DNA from: Bacillus proteolyticus
GTDB taxonomy: Bacteria; Bacillota; Bacilli; Bacillales; Bacillaceae_G
Reading direction: 5' to 3'
Assembly (NCBI RefSeq): GCF_001884065.1
Contig: NZ_MACH01000003.1
Location: 1 to 64,000 of the forward strand
DNA: 64,000 bases
Shown: one piece after another, positions 44,991-54,731 of the stretch
Layout of the letters: each line of letters begins with the position of its first letter
Position numbering within the stretch: position 1 is the stretch's first letter
Program-made: the position numbers and the translations under genes
Notes under the pieces: model-generated
Database searches by the model: none
Told to the model about the DNA's origin: nothing
What the model saw: the letters and a program-made list of their open reading frames with translations, nothing else

Positions 44991-46106
44991 ATGGGAAACA
45001 GAATATTTCTTTCATCACCACATATGAGTGATGAAGGTTATGAAATGCATTATGTTAAGGAAGCTTTCGATACAAATTGGATTGCACCACTTGGGGAAAA
45101 TGTGAATGGATTCGAAAAAGAATTAGCTATGAAAGTGGGATCTAAGGCAGCGGCAGCGCTATCTTCTGGAACAGCTGCAATTCATATGGCATTAAAAGCA
45201 GCGGGAGTAGGGGAGGGGGATGTTGTTTTTTGTCAAACACTTACATTCTCAGCTACTGCAAATCCTATTATTTATCAAAATGCTATTCCTGTTTTTATAG
45301 ATAGCGATTATGAAACTTGGAATATGTGCCCTAAAGCATTAGAAGAGGCTTTTAAAAAATATCCAAATGTAAAGGCAGTTATAGTAGTTCACCTTTATGG
45401 GCTTTCCGCAGATATGGATAAGATTGTTGAACTTTGTAAAAAGTATGGCGTTACTTTAATTGAAGATGCTGCGGAGTCTTTAGGAACATACTATAAAGGT
45501 AAACATACGGGAAGCTTTGGCGATTATGGTATTTTCTCTTTTAATGGAAATAAGATTATCACTACTTCTGGTGGTGGAATGCTCGTTTCTAATGATGAGG
45601 AAAGAATTTCAAAAGCAAGATTTTGGGCTACTCAAAGTAGAGATCAAGCAAGACATTATCAACATAGTGAATTAGGTTTTAACTATCGTATGAGTAATGT
45701 AGTTGCCGGAATCGGTAGAGGACAGCTTAAAGTATTAGATCAAAGAGTTCAGAAGAAAAGATACATATTCGAGTTTTATAAGAGAGAATTAGGAAATCTT
45801 GAAGGTATTGAGTTTATGCCTAGCAATGAATGGAATGAACCAAACTATTGGTTAAGTTCTATGACTTTGAACGGCAAGATTCGACCGATTGATGTGATGG
45901 AAGCTCTTGAAAAAGAAAATATTGAATCTAGACCAGTGTGGAAGCCAATGCATTTACAGCCATTCTTTGAAAAATATGATTTTGTTGGGACAGATGTATC
46001 AGAGAAGCTATTTGAGAATGGTGTTTGCTTACCAAGTGATACGAAAATGACAGATGAAGATTTAGATAGAGTCGTGAAAATTATTAAAGGGTTGTGGTTA
46101 GCATAA
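44991..46106 (+). CDS. DegT/DnrJ/EryC1 sugar aminotransferase (operon 2)
   Basis: PLP enzyme of 371 residues. FLSSPHMSDEGYEMHYVKEA, NWIAPLGENV, EDAAESLGTYYKGK and FNGNKIITTSGGG, with the PLP Lys at about 188. Paralogue of the gene at 28340. RBS AAGGGAAGGAAG. The stop overlaps the start of the next gene (TAATG). Confidence 0.93.
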   Translation: MGNRIFLSSPHMSDEGYEMHYVKEAFDTNWIAPLGENVNGFEKELAMKVGSKAAAALSSGTAAIHMALKAAGVGEGDVVFCQTLTFSATANPIIYQNAIPVFIDSDYETWNMCPKALEEAFKKYPNVKAVIVVHLYGLSADMDKIVELCKKYGVTLIEDAAESLGTYYKGKHTGSFGDYGIFSFNGNKIITTSGGGMLVSNDEERISKARFWATQSRDQARHYQHSELGFNYRMSNVVAGIGRGQLKVLDQRVQKKRYIFEFYKRELGNLEGIEFMPSNEWNEPNYWLSSMTLNGKIRPIDVMEALEKENIESRPVWKPMHLQPFFEKYDFVGTDVSEKLFENGVCLPSDTKMTDEDLDRVVKIIKGLWLA

Positions 46107-46750
46107 TGAGGAGTTCTAAAGATGGCATCTATAGAAGGTTTATGAAAAGACCAATGGATTTTATCCTGTCTTTAATTGCTATTATAGTGCTTAGTCCAGT
46201 ATTCCTTATAGTTGCTTTTCTTGTAAAAACAAAATTAGGTAGTCCAGTATTATTTAAACAAGAGCGACCAGGATTAAATGGAACTATTTTTAAAATGTAT
46301 AAATTTAGAACCATGACAGATGAAAAAAATAAAAATGGTGAGCTGTTACCTGATAGTGTAAGGCTTACTAAGTTCGGTAAATTTTTACGCTCAACATCAC
46401 TTGATGAGTTGCCAGGTCTGTTTAATATTTTTAAAGGGGATATGTCAATTATAGGGCCTAGACCTTTATTAGTTCAGTATTTACCATTATATAATGAACA
46501 CCAAAAACGACGTCATGAAGTTAGACCAGGATTATCGGGTTTAGCACAAGTTAATGGTAGGAATGCTATTAGTTGGGAAGAAAAGTTTAATTATGATGTA
46601 GAGTATGTTGAGAATGTAAGTTTTATTACAGATTGGAAAATCATTCTTTTAACGATTAAGAAAGTCTTTATTAGAGAAGGGATTAATTCAGAAACTGCCG
46701 CTACTATGGATCCATTTAAAGGAAGCAGAAAAGGAAACATGGAGTTATGA
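46106..46750 (+). CDS. Priming phosphoglycosyl transferase (PglC-like, operon 2)
   Basis: A 214-residue monotopic enzyme with an N-terminal hydrophobic helix (about 13-37), KMYKFRTMTDEKN, SLDELPGLFNIFKGDMSIIG then PRPLL, and RPGLSGLAQVNGRN. It loads the first sugar phosphate on undecaprenyl phosphate. ATG 46106 overlaps the previous stop; a GTG at 46094 is possible but too near the AAAGGG. Paralogue of 27084. Overlaps the next, broken gene by ATGA. Confidence 0.92.
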   Translation: MRSSKDGIYRRFMKRPMDFILSLIAIIVLSPVFLIVAFLVKTKLGSPVLFKQERPGLNGTIFKMYKFRTMTDEKNKNGELLPDSVRLTKFGKFLRSTSLDELPGLFNIFKGDMSIIGPRPLLVQYLPLYNEHQKRRHEVRPGLSGLAQVNGRNAISWEEKFNYDVEYVENVSFITDWKIILLTIKKVFIREGINSETAATMDPFKGSRKGNMEL

Positions 46751-47385
46751 AAAAAACTTCTCGTAATAGGTGCTGGTGGACACGGAAAGATGATAGTGGA
46801 TATTGCATTAAAAATGAATAAATAGGAATATATTACTTTTTTGATGGTGATGTAAAAACTTCAATGGGAATAGAAATAATTGATAAATCAACAAGTGTTT
46901 CAAAGTACATCAAGGATTATGATCTTTTTGTTGGTATTGGTAATAATGTTATACGTGAAAAAGTCCAGGACCAACTTGAGGAGCAAGGCGCAAGTATGCC
47001 AGTCTTAATTTATCCAAGTGCAATTATTGGAGAAGAGGTTTATCTAAAAGCGGGAACTGTAGTTATGGCAGGAACAGTCATTAATTGTTGTACTAAAATT
47101 GGTAAAGGGTGCATTATTAATACTGCTTCTACAATAGATCATGACAATATAATTGAGGATTATGTTCATATATCACCGGGTGCAAATTTAGTAGGAACAG
47201 TTAAAGTTGGACGAAGTACTTGGTTAGGTATTGGTAGCGTAATAAGTAATAATGTTAATATTGCTGGTAATTGTAAAATTGGTGCGGATGTGGTTGTTAT
47301 TAAGGATATAACGGAATTAGGGACGTACGTTGGGGTTCCAGCTAGGAGATTGCAGGATGAAAAAGGTTTTAATATTAGCAAATAA
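46747..47385 (+). pseudogene. Broken PglD/NeuD-type sugar acetyltransferase (operon 2)
   Basis: From ATG 46747 the first codons have seven As where six would keep frame; in the next frame the expected N-terminus reads KKLLVIGAGGHGKMIVDIAL, then a TAG near 46823. A further shift restores YFFDGDVKTSMGIEIIDKST, and from 46864 the frame is open to 47385. The open part (173 residues) keeps the hexapeptide-repeat beta-helix with DHDNIIEDYVHISPG but has lost the N-terminal nucleotide-sugar lobe. A protein from an internal start might be made, but it would not be a normal PglD. Intact paralogue at 27694. Confidence 0.85.
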
Positions 47386-48448
47386 TGATGTAGGGTTATA
47401 TAAATTTAGAAAAGAATTAATACAAGAATTGGTAAGAGATTATAAAGTTTATATATCACTTCCTAATGGTGAATTTATACCTTATCTAAAAGAATTAGGA
47501 TGTAATTTTATTGAGACACCAATTAGTAGAAGGGGTACCAATCCAATAACAGATTTAAAATTATTGATAAATTACAAGAAGATTATTGGAGAAGTTAAAC
47601 CGGATTTAGTATTAACATACACGATAAAGCCAAATATTTATGGTGGTCTGGCGTGTAAGGTGAGTGGTGTCCCATATATATCAAATATAACTGGTTTAGG
47701 AAGCGCAGTTGAAAATGGTGGTTTATTACAAAAAATTACTGTATTTCTATACAAGTTAGCATTAAAAGAAGCGAGTTGTGTATTCTTTCAAAATGAAGAG
47801 AATAGAGAATTCTTTGTGAAGAAAAAAATTGTTAGCAATGACCATAGGTTAATACCAGGATCTGGTGTTAATCTTGAGCAATATCGCTTGTTAGATTATC
47901 CAGCCGATACAACAGTAAATTTTTTGTTTATTGCTCGTGTAATGAAAGAAAAAGGTATTGATCAATATTTAGATGCGGCAAAATTTATTAGAGAAAAATA
48001 TTCGAATACAAAATTTCATATTTTAGGTTTTTGTGAAGAGGCTTATGAAAGCACTCTTAAAGAAATGCAGGAAAATGGTGTTATTGAATATCATGGTATG
48101 CAAAGCGAGGTTAAGGAATTCCATAAGATTTCACATTGTACAATTCACCCCACTTATTATCCTGAAGGGATGTCAAATGTTTTATTAGAAAGCGCTGCTT
48201 GCGGTAGACCGATAATTACAACTAATAGAAGTGGGTGTAGAGAGATAGTTGATCACGGAGAAAATGGTTATATTGTGGAGCAACGGAATAGTCAAGATTT
48301 GATAGAGAAAATTGAGAGATTCTTAAGGCTTGATTATGAATCTAAAAGAAAAATGGGGATAATAGGAAGGAATAGGGCTGCGAATGAATTTGATAGGGAG
48401 ATAGTAGTAAATTCTTATATAGAAGAAATAGGGAAGATTTTGGGGTGA
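47357..48448 (+). CDS. GT4 glycosyltransferase
   Basis: A 363-residue GT-B enzyme. KKVLILANNDVGLYKFRKEL, PDLVLTYTIKPNIYGGLACK and YYPEGMSNVLLESAACGRPI with the donor-site glutamates. The N-terminal lobe resembles CapM/PglA-type enzymes that add the second sugar to the primed lipid. ATG 47357 has TAGGAGATTGCAGG upstream, inside the end of the broken acetyltransferase gene, so the two were translated in tandem. Confidence 0.9.
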   Translation: MKKVLILANNDVGLYKFRKELIQELVRDYKVYISLPNGEFIPYLKELGCNFIETPISRRGTNPITDLKLLINYKKIIGEVKPDLVLTYTIKPNIYGGLACKVSGVPYISNITGLGSAVENGGLLQKITVFLYKLALKEASCVFFQNEENREFFVKKKIVSNDHRLIPGSGVNLEQYRLLDYPADTTVNFLFIARVMKEKGIDQYLDAAKFIREKYSNTKFHILGFCEEAYESTLKEMQENGVIEYHGMQSEVKEFHKISHCTIHPTYYPEGMSNVLLESAACGRPIITTNRSGCREIVDHGENGYIVEQRNSQDLIEKIERFLRLDYESKRKMGIIGRNRAANEFDREIVVNSYIEEIGKILG

Positions 48449-48454
48449 CAAAGA

Positions 48455-49357
48455 GTGGATTATAGAAAATTTATTAAAAATAAAGAAATGCGTTTTAAAA
48501 TATTGCATTTTATGAAATTTATTCCAGATTCATGGATGCTTAAGTTACAGTATAGAATAAAAATGGGTAGGAAGTTAAACTTGAAAAATCCGCAACGTTG
48601 GACAGAAAAGTTACAGTGGTACAAGATGTACTATAGAACGCCTATTATGACCCAATGTGCAGATAAATATGAGGTGCATGAGTATATTAAGTCCAAAAAT
48701 CTAGGACATATATTAAATAAATTACACGCGGTTTATGATAATGTGGATCAACTAAATTTAGACTTGTTACCGAAGAAGTTTGTTATGAAGACAACAAATG
48801 GTAGTGGTACAAATATTTTATGTAAGGATAAGTCACAATTAAAATTGGATGAAATCAAAACATCTTTACAGGACTGGATGAAAAGGGATAACTATTCGGT
48901 CGGTCGCGAGTGGTCGTATAAAGATATTGTGCCAAAAATAATAGTAGAGCAATACTTAGAAGATGATACAAATTCATTTGATGGAATTAATGACTATAAG
49001 TTTATTTGTTTTAATGGAAGAGTACGGTACATTATATTGGATGTCGACAGGCATGTAGACCATAAGAGGAATATTTACGATGAAAATTGGAGTTTTATTG
49101 ATGTTAGTACGGACTATCCAAATTTTGGTGATAATGTTTCTAAGCCAGATGGACTTGAAGAAATGCTAAGGGTTGCTAATATTCTTGCAGCGGATTTTCC
49201 GTTTGTTCGGGTAGATTTGTATTGGGTTAATAACAAGGTGTATTTTGGTGAATTAACATTTTATCCTTGGACTGGGTATGTTCAATTTACTCCTGACAAA
49301 TTTGATTTAAAATTAGGTGAGGAATTCATTTTGCCCGAACCACGAAAAATGAGATGA
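48455..49357 (+). CDS. TupA-like ATP-grasp protein (copy 1)
   Basis: A 300-residue protein of the TupA-like ATP-grasp family. KLNLKNPQRWTEKLQWYKMY, FVMKTTNGSGTNILCKDKS, NDYKFICFNGRVRYI and FVRVDLYWVNNKVYFGELTF, the last containing the metal-binding Asp and Glu. TupA was described from teichuronopeptide synthesis in an alkaliphilic Bacillus, so an amino-acid or peptide ligation to uronic acid is possible; other members sit in ordinary capsule clusters. GTG start after GGGGTGACA. A second copy is at 52049. Confidence 0.85.
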   Translation: MDYRKFIKNKEMRFKILHFMKFIPDSWMLKLQYRIKMGRKLNLKNPQRWTEKLQWYKMYYRTPIMTQCADKYEVHEYIKSKNLGHILNKLHAVYDNVDQLNLDLLPKKFVMKTTNGSGTNILCKDKSQLKLDEIKTSLQDWMKRDNYSVGREWSYKDIVPKIIVEQYLEDDTNSFDGINDYKFICFNGRVRYIILDVDRHVDHKRNIYDENWSFIDVSTDYPNFGDNVSKPDGLEEMLRVANILAADFPFVRVDLYWVNNKVYFGELTFYPWTGYVQFTPDKFDLKLGEEFILPEPRKMR

Positions 49358-49370
49358 GGTAATTACAATT

Positions 49371-50552
49371 ATGAGAGTACTTTTTTGTCATGATGGACCA
49401 TTAAGAATAGATGAATATAATAACTATTATGGAGTAGCACATAATGATGAAACTTTTAGGCGTTACTACACAATAGCTGATGAGCTTGCTGTAGTAATTA
49501 GAGTAAATGAAACACCTAAAAGCGAAGCGGAGAAAAATCTATCGAAAATTACAGTATCACCTTTTGAGGTTGTGGAATGTCCTAATTTATCTAGTTCAAA
49601 AGGAATGTTATCGGGCAAAAAAATGGCTGAGAAAATTATAGAGGGAGAGATTATAAAGTCAGATTATGTAGTTGTTCGTCTGCCTAGCATTATTGGGTCT
49701 ATTGCTGTTGATATTGCAAGAAAACTTCAAAAACCATATTTGATTGAAGTGGTTGCATGTCCGTGGGATGCTTTCTGGAATCATAGTTTAAAAGGGAAAC
49801 TAGTAGCGCCATTTATGTATTATGCTACAAAAAAGCGCGTTAAATCTGCTAGTCATGCAATTTATGTAACTAATGAATTTTTACAAAAGAGGTATCCAAC
49901 TAAGGGGAAAAGTGCAAATTGCTCTAATGTGGCTCTTAAGGAATTTGATGATGAAATCCTTAAAGAGAGATTGGATAAAATTGAAAAAATTAACAACGAA
50001 GATAAAATAATTTTGGGTACTACTGCAGCTGTTGATGTTAGATATAAAGGACAACAGTATGTAATTGAAGCCCTAGGTAAATTGAAAAAGCAGGGTATAA
50101 GTAATTTTGAATATCAACTGGTAGGTGGAGGGGACCAGAGTTACCTAAAAACTATGGCTCAAAAATACGATGTCATCGATCAGGTGAGATTTCTAGGTCC
50201 TATGCCACACGATAGAGTTTTTAAATGGCTAAAGGCTATTGATATATATGTACAACCCAGTAGACAAGAAGGGCTACCAAGGGCATTAATTGAGGCAATG
50301 AGCAGAGGATTACCTGCTTTTGGAGCTAAAACAGCTGGGATACCTGAGCTGATAGAATCAGATTTTATTTTTTGTAACTCGAGAAAGAACATCCAAGAAA
50401 TTTGTATGATTTTGAAAAAATTTGATAAAAAAATAATGAGAAAACAAGCAATGCGTAATTATATTGAGTCCAAAAAATATGATAAGAAAAATATAGAAGA
50501 AAGAAGAGGTAAGTTTTTTAAAGAATTTAAAGATGGCTCATATCGTTTTTAG
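49371..50552 (+). CDS. GT4 glycosyltransferase
   Basis: A 393-residue GT-B enzyme. FCHDGPLRIDEYNNYYGVAH at the N-terminus is unusual for GT4 and suggests a distinct acceptor. The donor domain has AIDIYVQPSRQEGLPRALIE and AMSRGLPAFG, matching the EX7E motif. ATG with GAGGTAATTAC upstream, 13 bases after the TupA-like gene. Confidence 0.88.
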   Translation: MRVLFCHDGPLRIDEYNNYYGVAHNDETFRRYYTIADELAVVIRVNETPKSEAEKNLSKITVSPFEVVECPNLSSSKGMLSGKKMAEKIIEGEIIKSDYVVVRLPSIIGSIAVDIARKLQKPYLIEVVACPWDAFWNHSLKGKLVAPFMYYATKKRVKSASHAIYVTNEFLQKRYPTKGKSANCSNVALKEFDDEILKERLDKIEKINNEDKIILGTTAAVDVRYKGQQYVIEALGKLKKQGISNFEYQLVGGGDQSYLKTMAQKYDVIDQVRFLGPMPHDRVFKWLKAIDIYVQPSRQEGLPRALIEAMSRGLPAFGAKTAGIPELIESDFIFCNSRKNIQEICMILKKFDKKIMRKQAMRNYIESKKYDKKNIEERRGKFFKEFKDGSYRF

Positions 50553-50584
50553 GAAAATGAGAAAGAATGTGAGGGAATTGATAT

Positions 50585-52015
50585 TTGAATCGAAATAAAA
50601 TTATAAAGTATATCTGTGCAATAATTAGTGTGACAGTGTATCTGATTTTTATCCCGTTTATCAATTTTGATTCATTAGAAGATGGATATCGGATTACCGT
50701 CCTATTACCATTAGTTTTCCTGTTATGTTTTTATTTGTTTTTATGGGAACCGCTTATAAAAAAAAGAACACCTTTTATAGTGTTATTTTCAGGTGTTGCA
50801 TTTATAAGGTATGTCGTTTTGTCCATAGTAACAATTTTAAATGGAACATATTGGGGACTATCAAAAGTACCGCCATCTTCAGAAAGTCTGAATTTGGCAG
50901 GTATACTGATGTGTTGGGAGCTATTAATAACCTCAATATTAATTTTCTATTGGTCCAAAAAAACAATACCGGATAATTATAAGAAACAGAAAAAAGTTCT
51001 TGAATCACAGGCTAATCCATTAATTTATTTAATCTTTGCCTTAGTATCGGTTATATTAATTGTTTTATTTCCACAAGCTCGACAGGGGCTAAGTTTCTTT
51101 GGAGAGATTAATAGAGCATTAAATGATGAGATCGGCTCACCAATTATTTTAGGAATTAGAGAATGCTTGATTAATGCGAAATATTTTATCCTTTTTGCAT
51201 TTGTTATATTTTTACAAAGGAAATTCAAAGGTGGCTTTTCAAAAAATAGCCTGTTTTCTTATCTGTTTATTTTAGTAATATCTATGGTTGTTATTAGTAT
51301 TAGAATAGGAACTAATAGGAAAAAATTGCTCGCTGATACTTTTGCTATTTTGTTATTCTTGTGGAATTTATTCCCTAAATATAAAAGAACTACTATTTTT
51401 GCTATTACTTCTATTGGAGTTATGCTTGTTGTCATTACAACTGTATCTCGTGGGTTACATGATTCGGTAAATGGCTTTTTTGTCGAATATTTTGATTTGG
51501 ATTTTTTACAGACATATTTTCTTGGTCAATATAATGTTGCAATTGCAATTGAAGCAGTAAATTATTTTCCTAGTGCACTGGATATAAAGACATACTTATT
51601 TGGATTCCTCAGACCGCTATTTGGAATTGGAGCTGTTGTAAAGAACATTGATTTTTCTACAGTTGCTGATTTGTTTGATACAAGAATGTCTATGGGCTTA
51701 AATGGATGGAGAGGAGATCAAATTTTGCCAATGATTGGAGAAGGATATATGTTATTCGGCTTGATTTTAGCCCCTATTATATCAGTAATGACAGTCAGGT
51801 TAGGCATATTTTTTGATTCATTATATTCTAAAAGTAAGAAGATAGAAATAGTTTTCATAGCTTCAATTGTTTCATTTTATTTGGCACAAGGTATGATCTT
51901 AAATTCAACAATCATATTAAATATGTTGTCCTTTAGGTTAGCTATATACATGCCAGTGGTATATATAGCGTATGCAAGTATAAAGAAATATAATTCTAAA
52001 GGATACCACAAATAA
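50585..52015 (+). CDS. O-antigen-polymerase-like membrane protein (Wzy, operon 2)
   Basis: A 476-residue protein with about 12 hydrophobic helices and a large loop (VSRGLHDSVNGFFVEYFDLD region, about 287-380) as in Wzy polymerases. No strong motif exists for the family, so the call rests on topology and on being the only polymerase-like gene of this operon. TTG start with GAGGGAATTG upstream. Confidence 0.75.
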   Translation: MNRNKIIKYICAIISVTVYLIFIPFINFDSLEDGYRITVLLPLVFLLCFYLFLWEPLIKKRTPFIVLFSGVAFIRYVVLSIVTILNGTYWGLSKVPPSSESLNLAGILMCWELLITSILIFYWSKKTIPDNYKKQKKVLESQANPLIYLIFALVSVILIVLFPQARQGLSFFGEINRALNDEIGSPIILGIRECLINAKYFILFAFVIFLQRKFKGGFSKNSLFSYLFILVISMVVISIRIGTNRKKLLADTFAILLFLWNLFPKYKRTTIFAITSIGVMLVVITTVSRGLHDSVNGFFVEYFDLDFLQTYFLGQYNVAIAIEAVNYFPSALDIKTYLFGFLRPLFGIGAVVKNIDFSTVADLFDTRMSMGLNGWRGDQILPMIGEGYMLFGLILAPIISVMTVRLGIFFDSLYSKSKKIEIVFIASIVSFYLAQGMILNSTIILNMLSFRLAIYMPVVYIAYASIKKYNSKGYHK

Positions 52016-52048
52016 TTTAAAAAGAAGAGAATCTAATGTAAGGAATGA

Positions 52049-52963
52049 ATGGTAATGGCATTTAAAAAGATATGTAAAATAGCGAAAAATCCCCAAATGA
52101 TTATTTCCCGTTTAATGAACTTAAAAATGTTCAATAATTACCCGGATGATAAATTTTTGGAGACTAAATTTTGGCTAAGAACGGGAAAAAAATTAGATTT
52201 AAAAAAACCAATGACATTTAATGAAAAATTGCAATGGTTAAAACTTTATGATAGGAATCCAGAATATACACAACTTGTGGATAAGTTGGAAGTCAGAAAA
52301 TATATAGAGAAAACTATAGGAAAGGAGTACCTTATTCCATTATTAGGAGAGTGGGATAAGTTTGAGGACATTGATTTTAATCTGTTACCTGATCAATTTG
52401 TACTAAAGTGTACGCATGATTCGGGTGGGTTAATTGTGTGTGAAGATAAGGGTGCTTTAAACTTAAAAAGGGCCAAAAAGAAAATTAACAGAAGCTTAAA
52501 AAGAAACTTTTATTATCATGGTAGAGAATGGCCGTATAAGAATGTAAAGCCTCGCATTATTTGTGAAAAGTTTATGGTAGATGAATCGGGAATCGAATTA
52601 AAGGACTATAAAATATTTTGTTTTTTAGGAGAACCCAAAATAATACAGGTAGATTATAATCGCTTCGAGGGTCATAAAAGAAATTTATATGATGTTGATT
52701 GGAATTACGTATCATCATCTATTAAACATCCAACAGATCCTGCAAGGTTAATTGAAAAACCAGAGAAATTAGAAGAAATGCTTCAATTAGCTAGAATGTT
52801 ATCAAAAGAATACTATCATGTTAGAGTGGATTTTTATTCTATTAAAGATAAGATATATTTTGGCGAAATGACTTTCTATCATGGTAGTGGATACGAAAAG
52901 TTTGAACCCGAGGAATTTGGTTATAAGATGGGCAGTTGGTTGCAATTGCCGACTGATAAATAA
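52049..52963 (+). CDS. TupA-like ATP-grasp protein (copy 2)
   Basis: A 304-residue protein of the same family as the one at 48455: KLDLKKPMTFNEKLQWLKLY, FVLKCTHDSGGLIVCEDKG, KDYKIFCFLGEPKIIQVDYN and HVRVDFYSIKDKIYFGEMTF. The two copies differ widely, so they probably act on different positions or donors. ATG 52049, with a second possible ATG at 52055, follows TAAGGAATGA. Confidence 0.85.
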   Translation: MVMAFKKICKIAKNPQMIISRLMNLKMFNNYPDDKFLETKFWLRTGKKLDLKKPMTFNEKLQWLKLYDRNPEYTQLVDKLEVRKYIEKTIGKEYLIPLLGEWDKFEDIDFNLLPDQFVLKCTHDSGGLIVCEDKGALNLKRAKKKINRSLKRNFYYHGREWPYKNVKPRIICEKFMVDESGIELKDYKIFCFLGEPKIIQVDYNRFEGHKRNLYDVDWNYVSSSIKHPTDPARLIEKPEKLEEMLQLARMLSKEYYHVRVDFYSIKDKIYFGEMTFYHGSGYEKFEPEEFGYKMGSWLQLPTDK

Positions 52964-53060
52964 AGAATGGTTAAAAAACAATAAATATATAAAATTCCAT
53001 AGAACATAATGATATTAGTTCGTTCAAAGTAATTTTTTTGAGATAAAAAGGAGTCATAAG

Positions 53061-54518
53061 ATGGAGCAAGAGAATCTAAGAGGTAAGGTTTTAAAAGCGA
53101 CTCGATGGGCATCTATTACTGAAATAGCTGCTAAAATAGTTATTCCTGTTACTAATTTAATTTTGGCTAGAATTCTTTCTCCAGAAGCTTTTGGTGTTAT
53201 AGCAACTATCACTATGATTATAAGTTTTGCAGATATGTTTACTGATGCGGGTTTTCAAAAATATCTAGTCCAATATGAATTCAAGAACGATAAGGAAAAA
53301 TACAAAAGTGCTAACGTGGCATTTTGGACAAATTTTGGAATATCGCTTATTCTTTGGGGCATAATTGGAATTTCTTCAGATCAAATTGCAATTTTAGTTG
53401 GAAACCCTGGATTAGGACTGGTAATAGCTATTGCATGCGTTCAGTTGCCGATATCTTCATTTTCTAGTATACAGATGGCTTTATTTAGACGTGAATTTGA
53501 TTTTAAGACCTTATTTTATGTACGTTTGATGTCAGTTAGTGTTCCTTTTGTTGTTACTATCCCACTTGCTTTAATTGGAATGAGTTACTGGTCACTAATT
53601 ATTGGAACAATTTGTGGTCAAATTGTAAATGCGCTTATATTGAATATTAAATCAAAATGGAGGCCGCAGCTTTTTTACGACATTAAAGTATTAAAAGTCA
53701 TGCTGTCTTTTAGTATTTGGTCGTTAATAGAAGCTATTTCAATTTGGCTTACAATCTGGATAGATGCATTTATAGTAGGAAGTTTATTTAATGAATATTT
53801 ACTTGGTCTATATAAAACGTCTACAACGATGGTTAGTGCTTTTCTGGCTGTAATTACATCTGCTACTACTCCTATACTTTTTTCTACTTTATCGCGCTTA
53901 CAGGATGATAACGATAGATTTAATCGAACATTTTTTAAGATGCAGCGAGCGATTTCAATTTTAGTTTTTCCTTTAGGGATAGGTGTATATCTATTTAGTG
54001 ATTTAGCAGTAAAAATCCTTTTAGGAAATCAATGGATTGATGCTAGTAAAATAATTGCTATTTGGGCATTAACAAGTGCAATACAAATAGTGCTTGGACA
54101 TTATTGCAGTGAAATATATAGAGCGAAAGGAAGGCCTAAATTATCATTTTTAGCTCAAATTTTTCATTTAATAGTACTCGTTCCAGTATGTATTATAAGT
54201 GGAAAATATGGATTTTGGGCATTTGTGTATGCTAGATCATTAATTAGAATAGAGGCAATTGCAGTACATTTCTTAGTGCTGAAGTTTTTTGTAGGTTTTC
54301 CGGTAATGAGAATGATAAATAATGTCTTACCTACTTTAACCTCAGCGATAATCATGGGTCTGCTAGGGTATGTACTTCAACTATTAAACGATGGTATAAC
54401 ATGGGATGTTATAACGATTTTTATTTGTATAGTGTTCTATTTTGGCCTGCTTTATATACTTCCGAACATGAAAAAAGATATGATGTATATATTAAAGATG
54501 TTTAAGCTTAAATCATAG
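53061..54518 (+). CDS. Wzx/TuaB-type flippase (operon 2)
   Basis: A 485-residue MOP-superfamily transporter with about 12 helices, starting RGKVLKATRWASITEIAAKI and LARILSPEAFGVIATITMII, which is close to TuaB, the teichuronic acid flippase. It exports the lipid-linked unit to the polymerase at 50585. RBS AAAAGGAGTCATAAG. Confidence 0.92.
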   Translation: MEQENLRGKVLKATRWASITEIAAKIVIPVTNLILARILSPEAFGVIATITMIISFADMFTDAGFQKYLVQYEFKNDKEKYKSANVAFWTNFGISLILWGIIGISSDQIAILVGNPGLGLVIAIACVQLPISSFSSIQMALFRREFDFKTLFYVRLMSVSVPFVVTIPLALIGMSYWSLIIGTICGQIVNALILNIKSKWRPQLFYDIKVLKVMLSFSIWSLIEAISIWLTIWIDAFIVGSLFNEYLLGLYKTSTTMVSAFLAVITSATTPILFSTLSRLQDDNDRFNRTFFKMQRAISILVFPLGIGVYLFSDLAVKILLGNQWIDASKIIAIWALTSAIQIVLGHYCSEIYRAKGRPKLSFLAQIFHLIVLVPVCIISGKYGFWAFVYARSLIRIEAIAVHFLVLKFFVGFPVMRMINNVLPTLTSAIIMGLLGYVLQLLNDGITWDVITIFICIVFYFGLLYILPNMKKDMMYILKMFKLKS

Positions 54519-54671
54519 AAGGACGTAGTTTTTATAAAATATACTTTGCGATTTTTAGAATAGAATGTTGTTTAATAGAAACTTTAGGGACTTAGAAGTT
54601 GAGAATATGCTGAAAATGAAAATCATGTTAATTGGTTCTGGGTATATAAACTATTTGTTTTTATGTGTATA

Positions 54672-54680
54672 TGATATAAA
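54672..54680 (+). promoter_or_regulatory. Extended -10 candidate upstream of ugd
   Basis: TGATATAAA lies about 50 bp before the ugd start in a 213-bp gap, so the uronic acid genes may have their own promoter as well as operon readthrough. Confidence 0.4.
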
Positions 54681-54731
54681 AAGTTATATTTTACGATTCG
54701 AGCATTAAAAAAAGTAGAAGGAGTATCGAGT

